From an uncultured Myxococcales bacterium (GTDB taxonomy: Bacteria > Myxococcota_A > UBA9042 > DTJE01), in NCBI GenBank assembly GCA_903857665.1, contig CAIOFV010000108.1, forward strand, positions 1 through 33,078: 33,078 bases of DNA, in the 5' to 3' direction. Both the position numbers and the translations under genes were made by a program. This document shows, piece by piece, positions 25,215-32,377 of the stretch (within the stretch, counting starts at the first letter, position 1; the number at the start of each line of letters is the position of its first letter). The notes beneath the pieces were generated by a model, which did not search any database, was not told the DNA's origin, and saw only the letters and a program-made list of their open reading frames with translations.

Positions 25215-28200
25215 ATGCAGCGCAAGACCGACTATTTTCCCTACGACATCCAGATTGCGGAGTCCCAGTGGGACCGCCTCGAGCTGGGCAAGGTGCGGGC
25301 TGAACTGAAGGCCCGCGGGTCGGTGCCCGACGTGGTCTTCCTTCGGCACACCGCGGCGCGGCTGAACCGGATGGCCGACCCGGGCAGCCGACCGGCGCAC
25401 GCGAGGTTGATGAACCTGTACGCGCTGCTGACCCGGATCGAGCGACACGTGATTGACCTGTACGCGGAATCGCTGCATCCCGGGATCCTGGGCCGCGCGG
25501 AGGACGACGCCCGTCTCCAGACGTCCGACGAGGACGTGCTGAACGCCGAGCAGGGATTCGCCCGGTTCTTCCCGCCCGAACCGGTGCTGGACGGGCTGGA
25601 GCAGAGCGAGGCCTACCTGGACCGGCGCGAGGACGCCGATCGCCGTCGCAACCTGCTGGTGCGGGAAATGCTGCTGCTGCGCGTCGCTGCGGAAAACCCT
25701 GCCGTGGACGACTTCCGCATCCTGCTGGATGACGGCCGGATGTCCGCCGCGACGCCCTTCCGGAAGGTGTCGCGGGCCATCGACACCAGCCTGCGCCGTG
25801 CGCCGGGATTCGGGCCGCAGGGGCTGTCGCTGCCCGATCTGCTGCGTGCGCCGATCCTGGCGTCGCCGAACTCGCTGGCGGGACAGGTCGAGTTCGTCCG
25901 CGACCACTGGCAGGGGCTGCTGCCGCCCGAACTCCTGAACGAGATCCTCACCGCGTTCGAAATGATCCGCGAGGAGGAGCGCGAGTGGGGGGGGACCGCG
26001 GGACCGCCGCAGGTGCTGGAATTCGGCGCCCGCCTGGCGTCTGGCGGGTACCCCGAGATCGAGGCCTTCTCGTGCGACGCGGACTGGATGTCCAACGTCG
26101 TCCTGATCGCGAAGATGGTCTACGTCTGGCTGGACCAGTTGTCGAAACGCTACGGCCGCGCGATCCAGCGGCTGGACGAGGTGCCGGACGACGAACTGGA
26201 TCGGCTGGCGCGCTGGGGATTCACGGGCCTGTGGCTGATCGGCCTGTGGGAGCGCTCGCCGGCGTCGCAGCGGATCAAGCAGATCGCCGGCAACCCGGAC
26301 GCCATCGCGTCGGCCTACTCGCTGTATGACTACCAGGTGGCGTGGGACCTGGGCGGGGAGGAGGCCCTGGCGGTGCTGAAGAACCGCCTGGCTGCGCGAG
26401 GGATCCGGCTGGCCAGCGACATGGTCCCCAACCACACCGGGATCTATTCGCGCTGGGTGGTGGAGCACCCCGACTGGTACGTGCAGTTGGACTACCCTCC
26501 GTACCCGGCATACCACTTCACCGGGCCCGACGTGTCGTTCGACGGGCGCGTCAGCCTGCGCATCGAGGACGGCTACTGGGAAAAACGCGACGCCGCAGTG
26601 GTGTTCCAGCACGTGGACAACGGCTCGGGGCGGGTACGGTACATCTACCATGGCAACGACGGCACCAGCACGCCCTGGAACGACACGGCCCAGTTGAACT
26701 ACCTGCTGCCCGAGGTCCGCGAGGCGGTCATCCAGACGATCCTGCACGTGGCCCGGCGCAGCCCCATCATCCGGTTCGACGCGGCGATGACGCTGGCCAA
26801 GAAGCACTACCAGCGCCTGTGGTACCCGCAGCCGGGGCAGCCCAGCGGCGTGCCGTCGCGGGCCGAGCACGGCATGACGCGGGAGGAGTTCGATCGGGTC
26901 TTCCCGATCGAGTTCTGGCGCGAGGTCGTGGACCGCGTGACCGTCGAGGCACCCGACACGCTGCTGCTGGCCGAGGCCTTCTGGCTGATGGAGGGGTACT
27001 TCGTCCGCACGCTGGGCATGCACCGGGTCTACAACAGCGCGTTCATGAACATGTTGAAGCTGGAGGACAACGCGAACTACCGCACGACCATCAAGAACGT
27101 GCTGGAGTTCAACCCGGAAATCCTGAAGCGCTTCGTCAATTTCATGAACAACCCGGACGAGTTGACCGCGGTGGAGCAGTTCGGGAAGGAAGGGAAGTAC
27201 ATCGGGGCCGCGGTGCTGCTGGTGACGATGCCGGGCCTGCCCATGTTCGGGCACGGGCAGATCGAGGGTTTCCACGAGAAGTACGGCATGGAGTTCCGGC
27301 GGGCCCGCTGGGACGAGCCGATCGACGAGCACCTGGTGCGGCAGCACGAGTCCTGCATCTTCCCGCTGATGCGGAAGCGGTACCTGTTCAGCGGGTCCGA
27401 GAACTTCGCGCTGTACGACTTCTTCGCGGACGGCAGGGTCAACGAGGACGTGTTCGCCTACTCGAACCGCGCGGGCGGTGAGCGCGGGCTGATCGTGTAC
27501 AACAACCGGTATTCGTCCACGTCCGGCTGGATCCGCACGTCCACGGCCATGTTGCGAAAGACCGACGGCGGAAATGCGACGCTGGCCCAGACGACGCTGG
27601 GAGAGGCTCTGGGCTTCAACCCGGACGGGCGCCTCTACTACGCCTTCAAGGATTGGGCCAGCGGCGAGGAGTTCCTTCGCTCGGGTCGTGAACTGGTCGA
27701 AAAGGGGCTGTTCGTCGAATTGGGCGCATACGAATACAAGGCTTTCCTGGATTTTCGCGAGATCGCGGACGACGACTACGGGACCTGGGGGCGGTTGCAC
27801 CATCGCCTGGGCGGCGCGCCCGTTGCCAGCCTGGAGGACGAGATCCGGATCGTGCGGTACGAACCGGTGCACCTTGCGCTGGGCGCGTTCCACGTGGAGT
27901 GCCGGCGGGCCCTGGCGGCGCTGGCCGATGCCGAAGCGACGAAGCGGGCGCGACAGGAGGCGGTCCAGGCGCTGTGCGATCGGGCGCACGACCTCCGGTC
28001 GGCCCTGGTGGAGCACGTGGGCGTCGACACGGCTCCCGCGGTGGAAGCGGCTGCGGTCGAGGCCTTCAAGGTGCGTCTCGATGCCGCGCTGGCGCCCATG
28101 GAATTGGCGCCGACCGGCCTGGCGGCAAGCGAGCCGGCGCGACTGTTGACGCTGACGTGGCTGGTGCTGGAAACCGCGACTCGGGGCGAGGTAGGCGACG

Positions 28201-28634
28201 TGCGGTCGGGTCCGGCGACGTGGCTGGAGGATCTGGGGGTCTCGCGGGCGATCGATCGGGCCGGCATTCACGGCGATCGGCTGGCGGGTTCGGTGCTGGC
28301 GAGGATCCTGCTGGACCACCATCGCCTGTTCGCGACGTCGGACCGGGTTGGCATCGCGGCGGGGATGCGTCGCCTGTTCGACGACCCGGTGGTCCGCTCC
28401 GCGATCGGCCTGCATACCAGTGACGGCGTCGAGTGGTTCCACCAGGAATCGTTCGCCGAGGTCCTTCGCTGGCTGGGCCTGGCGGGCCGGATGGATGCGG
28501 GGCGGCTGCCGAACCCGAAGGACGAAGACGGAATCGACCGCATCCTGGAACTGGCCCGGCAGGTCGGCTTCCGGGCGGACCGCTTCCTGGCGGCTCTGGA
28601 CGCTCCGATCGAGAATCCCGGGGTGGTCGGGTAG
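25215..28634 (+). CDS. Large GH13 (alpha-amylase family) protein
   Basis: A 1139-residue protein with a GH13 catalytic barrel between about 330 and 830. Region I is DMVPNHTG (D402), region II RFDAAMTL with nucleophile D522, region III LLLAEAFW with acid/base E587. Region IV reads FMNNPDE with D648 kept but Pro in place of the usual His of NHD. The surroundings (TMPGLPMFGHGQIEGF, VFAYSNRAGGERGL) match a conserved but uncharacterised large GH13 group. The 330-residue N-terminal region is helical and unassigned; the 300-residue C-terminal region is helical and Ala-rich. No signal sequence, so cytosolic glucan or trehalose-type metabolism is likely. An alternative is delivery by the neighbouring PAAR protein, which nothing else supports. 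The start ATG has gggag seven bases upstream. Confidence 0.88.
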   Translation: MQRKTDYFPYDIQIAESQWDRLELGKVRAELKARGSVPDVVFLRHTAARLNRMADPGSRPAHARLMNLYALLTRIERHVIDLYAESLHPGILGRAEDDARLQTSDEDVLNAEQGFARFFPPEPVLDGLEQSEAYLDRREDADRRRNLLVREMLLLRVAAENPAVDDFRILLDDGRMSAATPFRKVSRAIDTSLRRAPGFGPQGLSLPDLLRAPILASPNSLAGQVEFVRDHWQGLLPPELLNEILTAFEMIREEEREWGGTAGPPQVLEFGARLASGGYPEIEAFSCDADWMSNVVLIAKMVYVWLDQLSKRYGRAIQRLDEVPDDELDRLARWGFTGLWLIGLWERSPASQRIKQIAGNPDAIASAYSLYDYQVAWDLGGEEALAVLKNRLAARGIRLASDMVPNHTGIYSRWVVEHPDWYVQLDYPPYPAYHFTGPDVSFDGRVSLRIEDGYWEKRDAAVVFQHVDNGSGRVRYIYHGNDGTSTPWNDTAQLNYLLPEVREAVIQTILHVARRSPIIRFDAAMTLAKKHYQRLWYPQPGQPSGVPSRAEHGMTREEFDRVFPIEFWREVVDRVTVEAPDTLLLAEAFWLMEGYFVRTLGMHRVYNSAFMNMLKLEDNANYRTTIKNVLEFNPEILKRFVNFMNNPDELTAVEQFGKEGKYIGAAVLLVTMPGLPMFGHGQIEGFHEKYGMEFRRARWDEPIDEHLVRQHESCIFPLMRKRYLFSGSENFALYDFFADGRVNEDVFAYSNRAGGERGLIVYNNRYSSTSGWIRTSTAMLRKTDGGNATLAQTTLGEALGFNPDGRLYYAFKDWASGEEFLRSGRELVEKGLFVELGAYEYKAFLDFREIADDDYGTWGRLHHRLGGAPVASLEDEIRIVRYEPVHLALGAFHVECRRALAALADAEATKRARQEAVQALCDRAHDLRSALVEHVGVDTAPAVEAAAVEAFKVRLDAALAPMELAPTGLAASEPARLLTLTWLVLETATRGEVGDVRSGPATWLEDLGVSRAIDRAGIHGDRLAGSVLARILLDHHRLFATSDRVGIAAGMRRLFDDPVVRSAIGLHTSDGVEWFHQESFAEVLRWLGLAGRMDAGRLPNPKDEDGIDRILELARQVGFRADRFLAALDAPIENPGVVG

Positions 28635-28636
28635 GC

Positions 28637-28658
28637 GCCTGCCGAAAGGGCGGCAGGC
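28637..28658. terminator. Hairpin between convergent genes
   Basis: A perfect 8-bp stem (gcctgccg, cggcaggc) with loop aaaggg occupies the 24-bp gap between the GH13 stop and the DTW gene stop. The position suits a shared bidirectional terminator. No T-run follows on either side. Confidence 0.6.
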
Positions 28659-29870
28659 TCAGTCGGCGGCTTCGACGGGTGCAACCCGCTCCGGAACGTG
28701 CGCGATCGTACCCGCAACGATCCGCTGGACGACGTCCGCCAGCAGTCCCAGGCGCAGGCCGGCGCGGCCCCTGCCGATGGACGGCGCCGTTGCCTGGACA
28801 TGGGTCGCGTGCCACTCCTCCAGCGAACCGACGTGGCGCTTGTGCAGGTCCCGCAGCAACTTGCGGACGTCGATGTGCTCCCCGGGCAGAGGGCCGCCCT
28901 GGCTGCCCAGCAGGCCCGTGTAGTGGCAACCCCACGACAGCAGCACGTCGTCCGGTCGAAGGAAGGCCGTCCAGCGGCGAAGGAACGAGTCGAAGGACTC
29001 GCCCGTCCGCAGATCCGCCTCCGGGATTTCCACGTGCAGGTGTGCCGACGGCGCGAGGGGGTTACGCGGGGCGATGACCGCTTCGAAGGTCTCGCCGGAC
29101 GCGGGCCGCACCGCGACCCAGTGGACCAGTTCGTCCGGGGTACGCAGCGGAGCCTTGCGCGGCCATGCGTTGGCCTCCCCTCCGGCGCACACCAGGTTCA
29201 TCGAACGTTGTGTCAGCGTGGCCATTTCCGGTGGAGGCGGCGGGGCAACGGTGTGCCGGATGCGGCGGCGCGGGGCATGGAAGGCCTGGGCGTGCTGCAC
29301 CTGGAAGTCGACCATCTGGCGGAACGGCTCCAGCAGTCGCCGCGCCCCGGCGGGATCGCCTTCCAGCACGCCCAGCACGTAGGTCAGCGCCTCGATGGTC
29401 GACACGCAGTCCTCGTGGGGCTCGTGCCGGATGCGGTACTCGCTGGTCGAGGGCGGCCGGAAGGCATAACGGGGCAGGGCGGCCAGCCGGGGGTTGCGGT
29501 GGACCAGTTTCGCGGCCTGGGACCAGGTTCCGTCCACGACGATCAGCGTCACAGGGCCGGACGGCGGGTCCAGCAGGATGTCCGGGGCGTCGGGTCCGGG
29601 GAAGAGCAGCACCGGCGGGCGTGCGGGGTCCGATAGTGTTGCCTGCAGGGCGGGCGAGCCGTCCCACTCGATGCCGACATGCAGTTCGGAGTTCGGCAGG
29701 CAGAGGTGGGCCATGCGGGCCGTGCCGATGGCGACACGGACCTCGCGGGGGTGCTGCAGGAACACGACGCGGGTCCGCGTGGGCAGTGTCGGGAGGTTCG
29801 CGCACCAGCACGCGACTGCGGGTCGCCTGCAGCGGCGGCACATCGGTCGGTCCTGGTCCCCGATCGACAC
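28659..29870 (-). CDS. DTW-domain tRNA-uridine aminocarboxypropyltransferase with extra C-terminal domain
   Basis: A 403-residue protein. The first 210 residues are a DTW domain, the family (TapT/YfiP, human DTWD1/2) that makes acp3U in tRNA from SAM. A zinc-binding C11-X2-C14, C21-X-C23 cluster precedes the signature DGTW at 113-116, and EYRIRHEPHED lies in the SAM region. The normal bacterial protein ends near here. Residues about 225-350 are an extra domain whose strand/helix order resembles a DnaQ-like exonuclease fold, but the catalytic acidic residues look lost. The GTG start follows aggagga. It converges on the GH13 gene and is divergent from the repeat protein at 30078. Confidence 0.85.
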   Translation of the reverse strand: MSIGDQDRPMCRRCRRPAVACWCANLPTLPTRTRVVFLQHPREVRVAIGTARMAHLCLPNSELHVGIEWDGSPALQATLSDPARPPVLLFPGPDAPDILLDPPSGPVTLIVVDGTWSQAAKLVHRNPRLAALPRYAFRPPSTSEYRIRHEPHEDCVSTIEALTYVLGVLEGDPAGARRLLEPFRQMVDFQVQHAQAFHAPRRRIRHTVAPPPPPEMATLTQRSMNLVCAGGEANAWPRKAPLRTPDELVHWVAVRPASGETFEAVIAPRNPLAPSAHLHVEIPEADLRTGESFDSFLRRWTAFLRPDDVLLSWGCHYTGLLGSQGGPLPGEHIDVRKLLRDLHKRHVGSLEEWHATHVQATAPSIGRGRAGLRLGLLADVVQRIVAGTIAHVPERVAPVEAAD

Positions 29871-29897
29871 GGGTCCTCCTCGGTGGCCTCCGGGGTG

Positions 29898-29920
29898 CCG
29901 GCCCGGATGGGACGGGCCGG
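29898..29920. promoter_or_regulatory. Inverted repeat upstream of the DTW gene
   Basis: An 8-bp perfect inverted repeat (ccggcccg, cgggccgg) with a 7-nt loop lies 28 bp before the DTW start in the 207-bp divergent gap. It may be an operator or leader stem. The A/T-richer part of the gap (about 30005-30045) probably holds the rightward promoter, but no good box pair was found. Confidence 0.35.
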
Positions 29921-30077
29921 AGACTACACGCGGGACAGGGGGAACTCAAGCGTCCGTTGGTATCGCAGTCTTGGGTCCCGTCCGGTGGACAATCGTCCGC
30001 CCCCGGGTCAATATCGTACTTGTCGTATCCGGGTACATGGCATCCAGCGGGCTGGATCAGCCCTGGAGAAACCCTTC

Positions 30078-31610
30078 ATGGAACGCGATGTCCAGCAGCG
30101 CGCGGGTGCGGCGCCTGCGTCGAAGAAGCCCCTCGATCCCGAGCAGCAGGGCGCCTCGCGCGACGGCCAGTTGCGCAGGTCGCTCCAGGGGCTTTCCTAT
30201 GACGAGCAGGTGGCCAGGCTGTCCCCCGCCTCCGGCGCGTCGTCGAGGCCCGTCGTCGGCGGCGAAGGCCCGGTCGGCGAGGCCCTGCCGGAGGAGGAGA
30301 CTCCCGGGATGGACGCGTCGGGCGTGCCGGTCCTCGATCCCGAGGAAGCCATCGGGGGCTCCGACGTTCCGGCGTCCGGCGGGGGCGCGCAGGAGTCCAT
30401 CGCCTCGGTGATGGGGCCCGGTACGGGCACTTCCATGACCAGCGCGGCCGATACGCTGCCAAAGAAGGCCCCCGAGGGCGGTGGCGCGGCGCCCGCCAGT
30501 TCCTCCACGCTGGGCTCCGGGGCGCGCCCGATGCTGCGGATGGGGTCTTCCGGGGATTCGGTCATCGAACTGCAGAGCCTGCTGAACCACACGGACGAGG
30601 TGGGCCAGAGCCTTCACGTGGACGGGCAGTTCGGCGGCCTGACCCTGAGGGCCGTGCAGCAGTTCCAGGCCGGGAACCCGCCCCTCGTCGTGGACGGCAT
30701 CGTGGGTCCCCTGACATGGGCTGCGCTGGATGGCAGCAAGGGCGAGCCGCAGGCGCCCGAGCCCGTCGCCAGGAAACTGTACGAACGGGGCACGGACGCC
30801 TACGGGAAGGGCGATTTCGCCCACGCCTACGACCTGTTCACCAGCGCCGACGAACACACCCACGTGGCGGCCATCACCTTCGATCGCGCCCAATCGCTGC
30901 GGCGCCTGGGCGCCCGCAGCGACGAGGCCATCGCGCTGTACGAGCAGTACATCGCAGAGGGAGGGGCGAGATCGGTCGAGGCCCAGGGCTACATCGTGGA
31001 ACTGAAGGGCCCCGGAAAGTCGGGCGACGAGGCGGCCGACATGCATTCGGCCAGGGCGCTGTGGGACAAGGGGCGCACGCTTTACGAGGCCGGCGACTAT
31101 TCGCACGCCTACGAGGAATTCACCAAGGCCGACCAGGTGGAACATCGATCGGCGATCACCTTCGACCGGGCGCAGTCCCTGTACAAGATGGGTGGCCGCC
31201 GGGAAGAGGCGATCGCGCTGTACGACCAGTACATCGCCGAGGGGGGCGCCCGGGAGCATGACGCGAGGCTCACCGCAGCCGAACTGCGCGGGCCCGAAAA
31301 GACCGGCGTGGAGGAGGTCGACAACGGCGCCGCGAAGAGCCTCTACCAGAAGGGCAACGCGCTGTACCAGGCCGGCGACTACGCGCACGCCTACGACGAG
31401 TTCACCAAGTCGGACAACGTGTCCCATCGCGTGGCCAGCACGTTCAACCGCGCCCAGTCCCTGCGGATGCTGGGCGCGCGTCGCGAGGAGGCCATCGCCC
31501 TGTACGAGGCCTACCTGGCCGAGGGCGGCGGCACCCGCGAAGGCGAGGCGCGCTTCTACCTCGAGGAACTGAGGACCCAGGGCGCCTCCGCTCCGTCGAA
31601 GGCGATCTGA
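30078..31610 (+). CDS. Peptidoglycan-binding protein with three TPR-like repeats
   Basis: A 510-residue protein without a signal sequence. The N-terminal 150 residues are low-complexity (Ser/Gly/Pro/Ala), apart from a short motif LSYDEQVARLSP at about 39-50. A PG_binding_1 domain follows at about 152-222 (GDSVIELQSLL, VDGQFGGLTLRAVQQFQ, VDGIVGPLTW). Then come three 94-residue repeats, each with a TPR-like pair (LYxxGDYAHAYDEFTKAD, then FDRAQSLRRLG and EAIALYEQYIAEGG). Short motifs like the N-terminal one occur in proteins linked to extracellular contractile injection systems, so it may be an accessory or cargo; that is inference from memory. ATG has ggaga eight bases upstream. It is a single gene, followed by the response regulator after 162 bp. 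Confidence 0.8.
   Translation: MERDVQQRAGAAPASKKPLDPEQQGASRDGQLRRSLQGLSYDEQVARLSPASGASSRPVVGGEGPVGEALPEEETPGMDASGVPVLDPEEAIGGSDVPASGGGAQESIASVMGPGTGTSMTSAADTLPKKAPEGGGAAPASSSTLGSGARPMLRMGSSGDSVIELQSLLNHTDEVGQSLHVDGQFGGLTLRAVQQFQAGNPPLVVDGIVGPLTWAALDGSKGEPQAPEPVARKLYERGTDAYGKGDFAHAYDLFTSADEHTHVAAITFDRAQSLRRLGARSDEAIALYEQYIAEGGARSVEAQGYIVELKGPGKSGDEAADMHSARALWDKGRTLYEAGDYSHAYEEFTKADQVEHRSAITFDRAQSLYKMGGRREEAIALYDQYIAEGGAREHDARLTAAELRGPEKTGVEEVDNGAAKSLYQKGNALYQAGDYAHAYDEFTKSDNVSHRVASTFNRAQSLRMLGARREEAIALYEAYLAEGGGTREGEARFYLEELRTQGASAPSKAI
30768..31589 (+). repeat. Three tandem 282-bp coding repeats
   Basis: Repeat starts are at 30768, 31050 and 31332, exactly 282 bp (94 codons) apart. The equal spacing and shared protein motifs (AHAYDEFTKAD, FDRAQSLR, EAIALYEQYIAEGG) show duplication within the gene. 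The third copy is slightly shorter. Bases have diverged, so the duplications are not recent. Confidence 0.85.
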
Positions 31611-31672
31611 CAGGGGCCCGGGACTCCGCGATCCGACGTCATGCCGCGCCGCGGTCCCCGGCATCGCCCATC

Positions 31673-31725
31673 TCGCGATTCGCGATCGGCAGCCCGCCGC
31701 GGTTTTCGGGAATCCCGGGTATAGT
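31673..31725 (+). promoter_or_regulatory. Palindromic site and -10 box before the response regulator gene
   Basis: TCGCGA occurs twice (31673-31678 and 31680-31685) one base apart, forming an operator-like palindrome. TATAGT at 31720-31725 is a good -10 box about 48 bp before the ATG at 31773, but no matching -35 hexamer is present, so activation may be needed. A weak hairpin (31641-31664) lies just after the preceding stop. Confidence 0.35.
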
Positions 31726-31772
31726 CGGGGGCCGAAGGGCGAAGTCCAGGCGACTGGAGCGAGGGGAGACTG

Positions 31773-32321
31773 ATGAACAGGCCCGGCACCGAAACGACCG
31801 CCGACGGGCTTCGGCGATGCGCAGAGGCGCTGCTTGCCGAGAGCCCCGAGCGCCCCTTCGAGGACGAACCGACAGTCCTGCCGGAGGGGCAGAGGCCGCT
31901 GCCTCCGACCGATCGGCCGGTCGCCGAGGAGGTGGCAGCGACGACCGGCATCCTCCCCGGCACCGGGACCATCCTGGTCGTGGACGACGAGGCCGGCATG
32001 CTGCACGTCCTGTCGCGGCAACTCCAGAAACTGGGATACGACGTCCTGACCGCGTCGGACGGCGGTTCGGCCCTCGAGATCGTGCGCGAGCACCGCGAGG
32101 AAATCCGGCTGGTGATGATGGACATGGTCATGCCGGGCATGGACGGCCGGCAACTGTACGACTCGGTCCAGGAGATTGCGCCTGGCATGAAAGTGTTGCT
32201 GTCCAGCGGTTTCAGCCTCGAAGGGGATGCCCAGAAGATGCTGGCGCAGGGATGCAACGGCTTCATCCAGAAGCCCTTCGGCGCGGCTGCCTTGTCGGCG
32301 AAGCTGCGCGAGATCCTGTGA
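31773..32321 (+). CDS. Single-domain response regulator (CheY-like receiver)
   Basis: A 182-residue protein with a 60-residue Pro/Glu-rich, probably disordered N-terminus and one receiver domain (about 65-182). The acidic pocket D71-D72, phosphoacceptor D117 in MMDMVMPGMDG, the Ser in LLSSGFS and K167 in IQKPF are all present, so it should be phosphorylated by a histidine kinase. LSSGFS and GFIQKPF resemble the receiver domains of hybrid kinases. There is no output domain, so it must act by protein contact. No kinase lies in the window, making it an orphan. The ATG follows ggggag. Confidence 0.9.
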   Translation: MNRPGTETTADGLRRCAEALLAESPERPFEDEPTVLPEGQRPLPPTDRPVAEEVAATTGILPGTGTILVVDDEAGMLHVLSRQLQKLGYDVLTASDGGSALEIVREHREEIRLVMMDMVMPGMDGRQLYDSVQEIAPGMKVLLSSGFSLEGDAQKMLAQGCNGFIQKPFGAAALSAKLREIL

Positions 32322-32377
32322 GACGGTTGGCATCCGGGTGACCTGGGGGCCCGGAAGGCCTGCCGCTGGAGGGTTCG

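Noticed and set aside
24765..28442. A 1225-codon open frame on the minus strand opposite the GH13 gene
   Set aside because: The plus strand here carries clear PAAR and GH13 motifs. The antisense translation is rich in Arg, Gln, His and Val with no domain.
30768..31589. CRISPR or other non-coding repeat array
   Set aside because: The 282-bp repeats lie in one reading frame and encode TPR-like units; no short repeat-spacer pattern is seen anywhere in the window.
24855..32321. A complete type VI or extracellular injection gene cluster
   Set aside because: Only a PAAR tip and one possible accessory protein are present; no sheath, tube, spike, baseplate or AAA+ gene was found.
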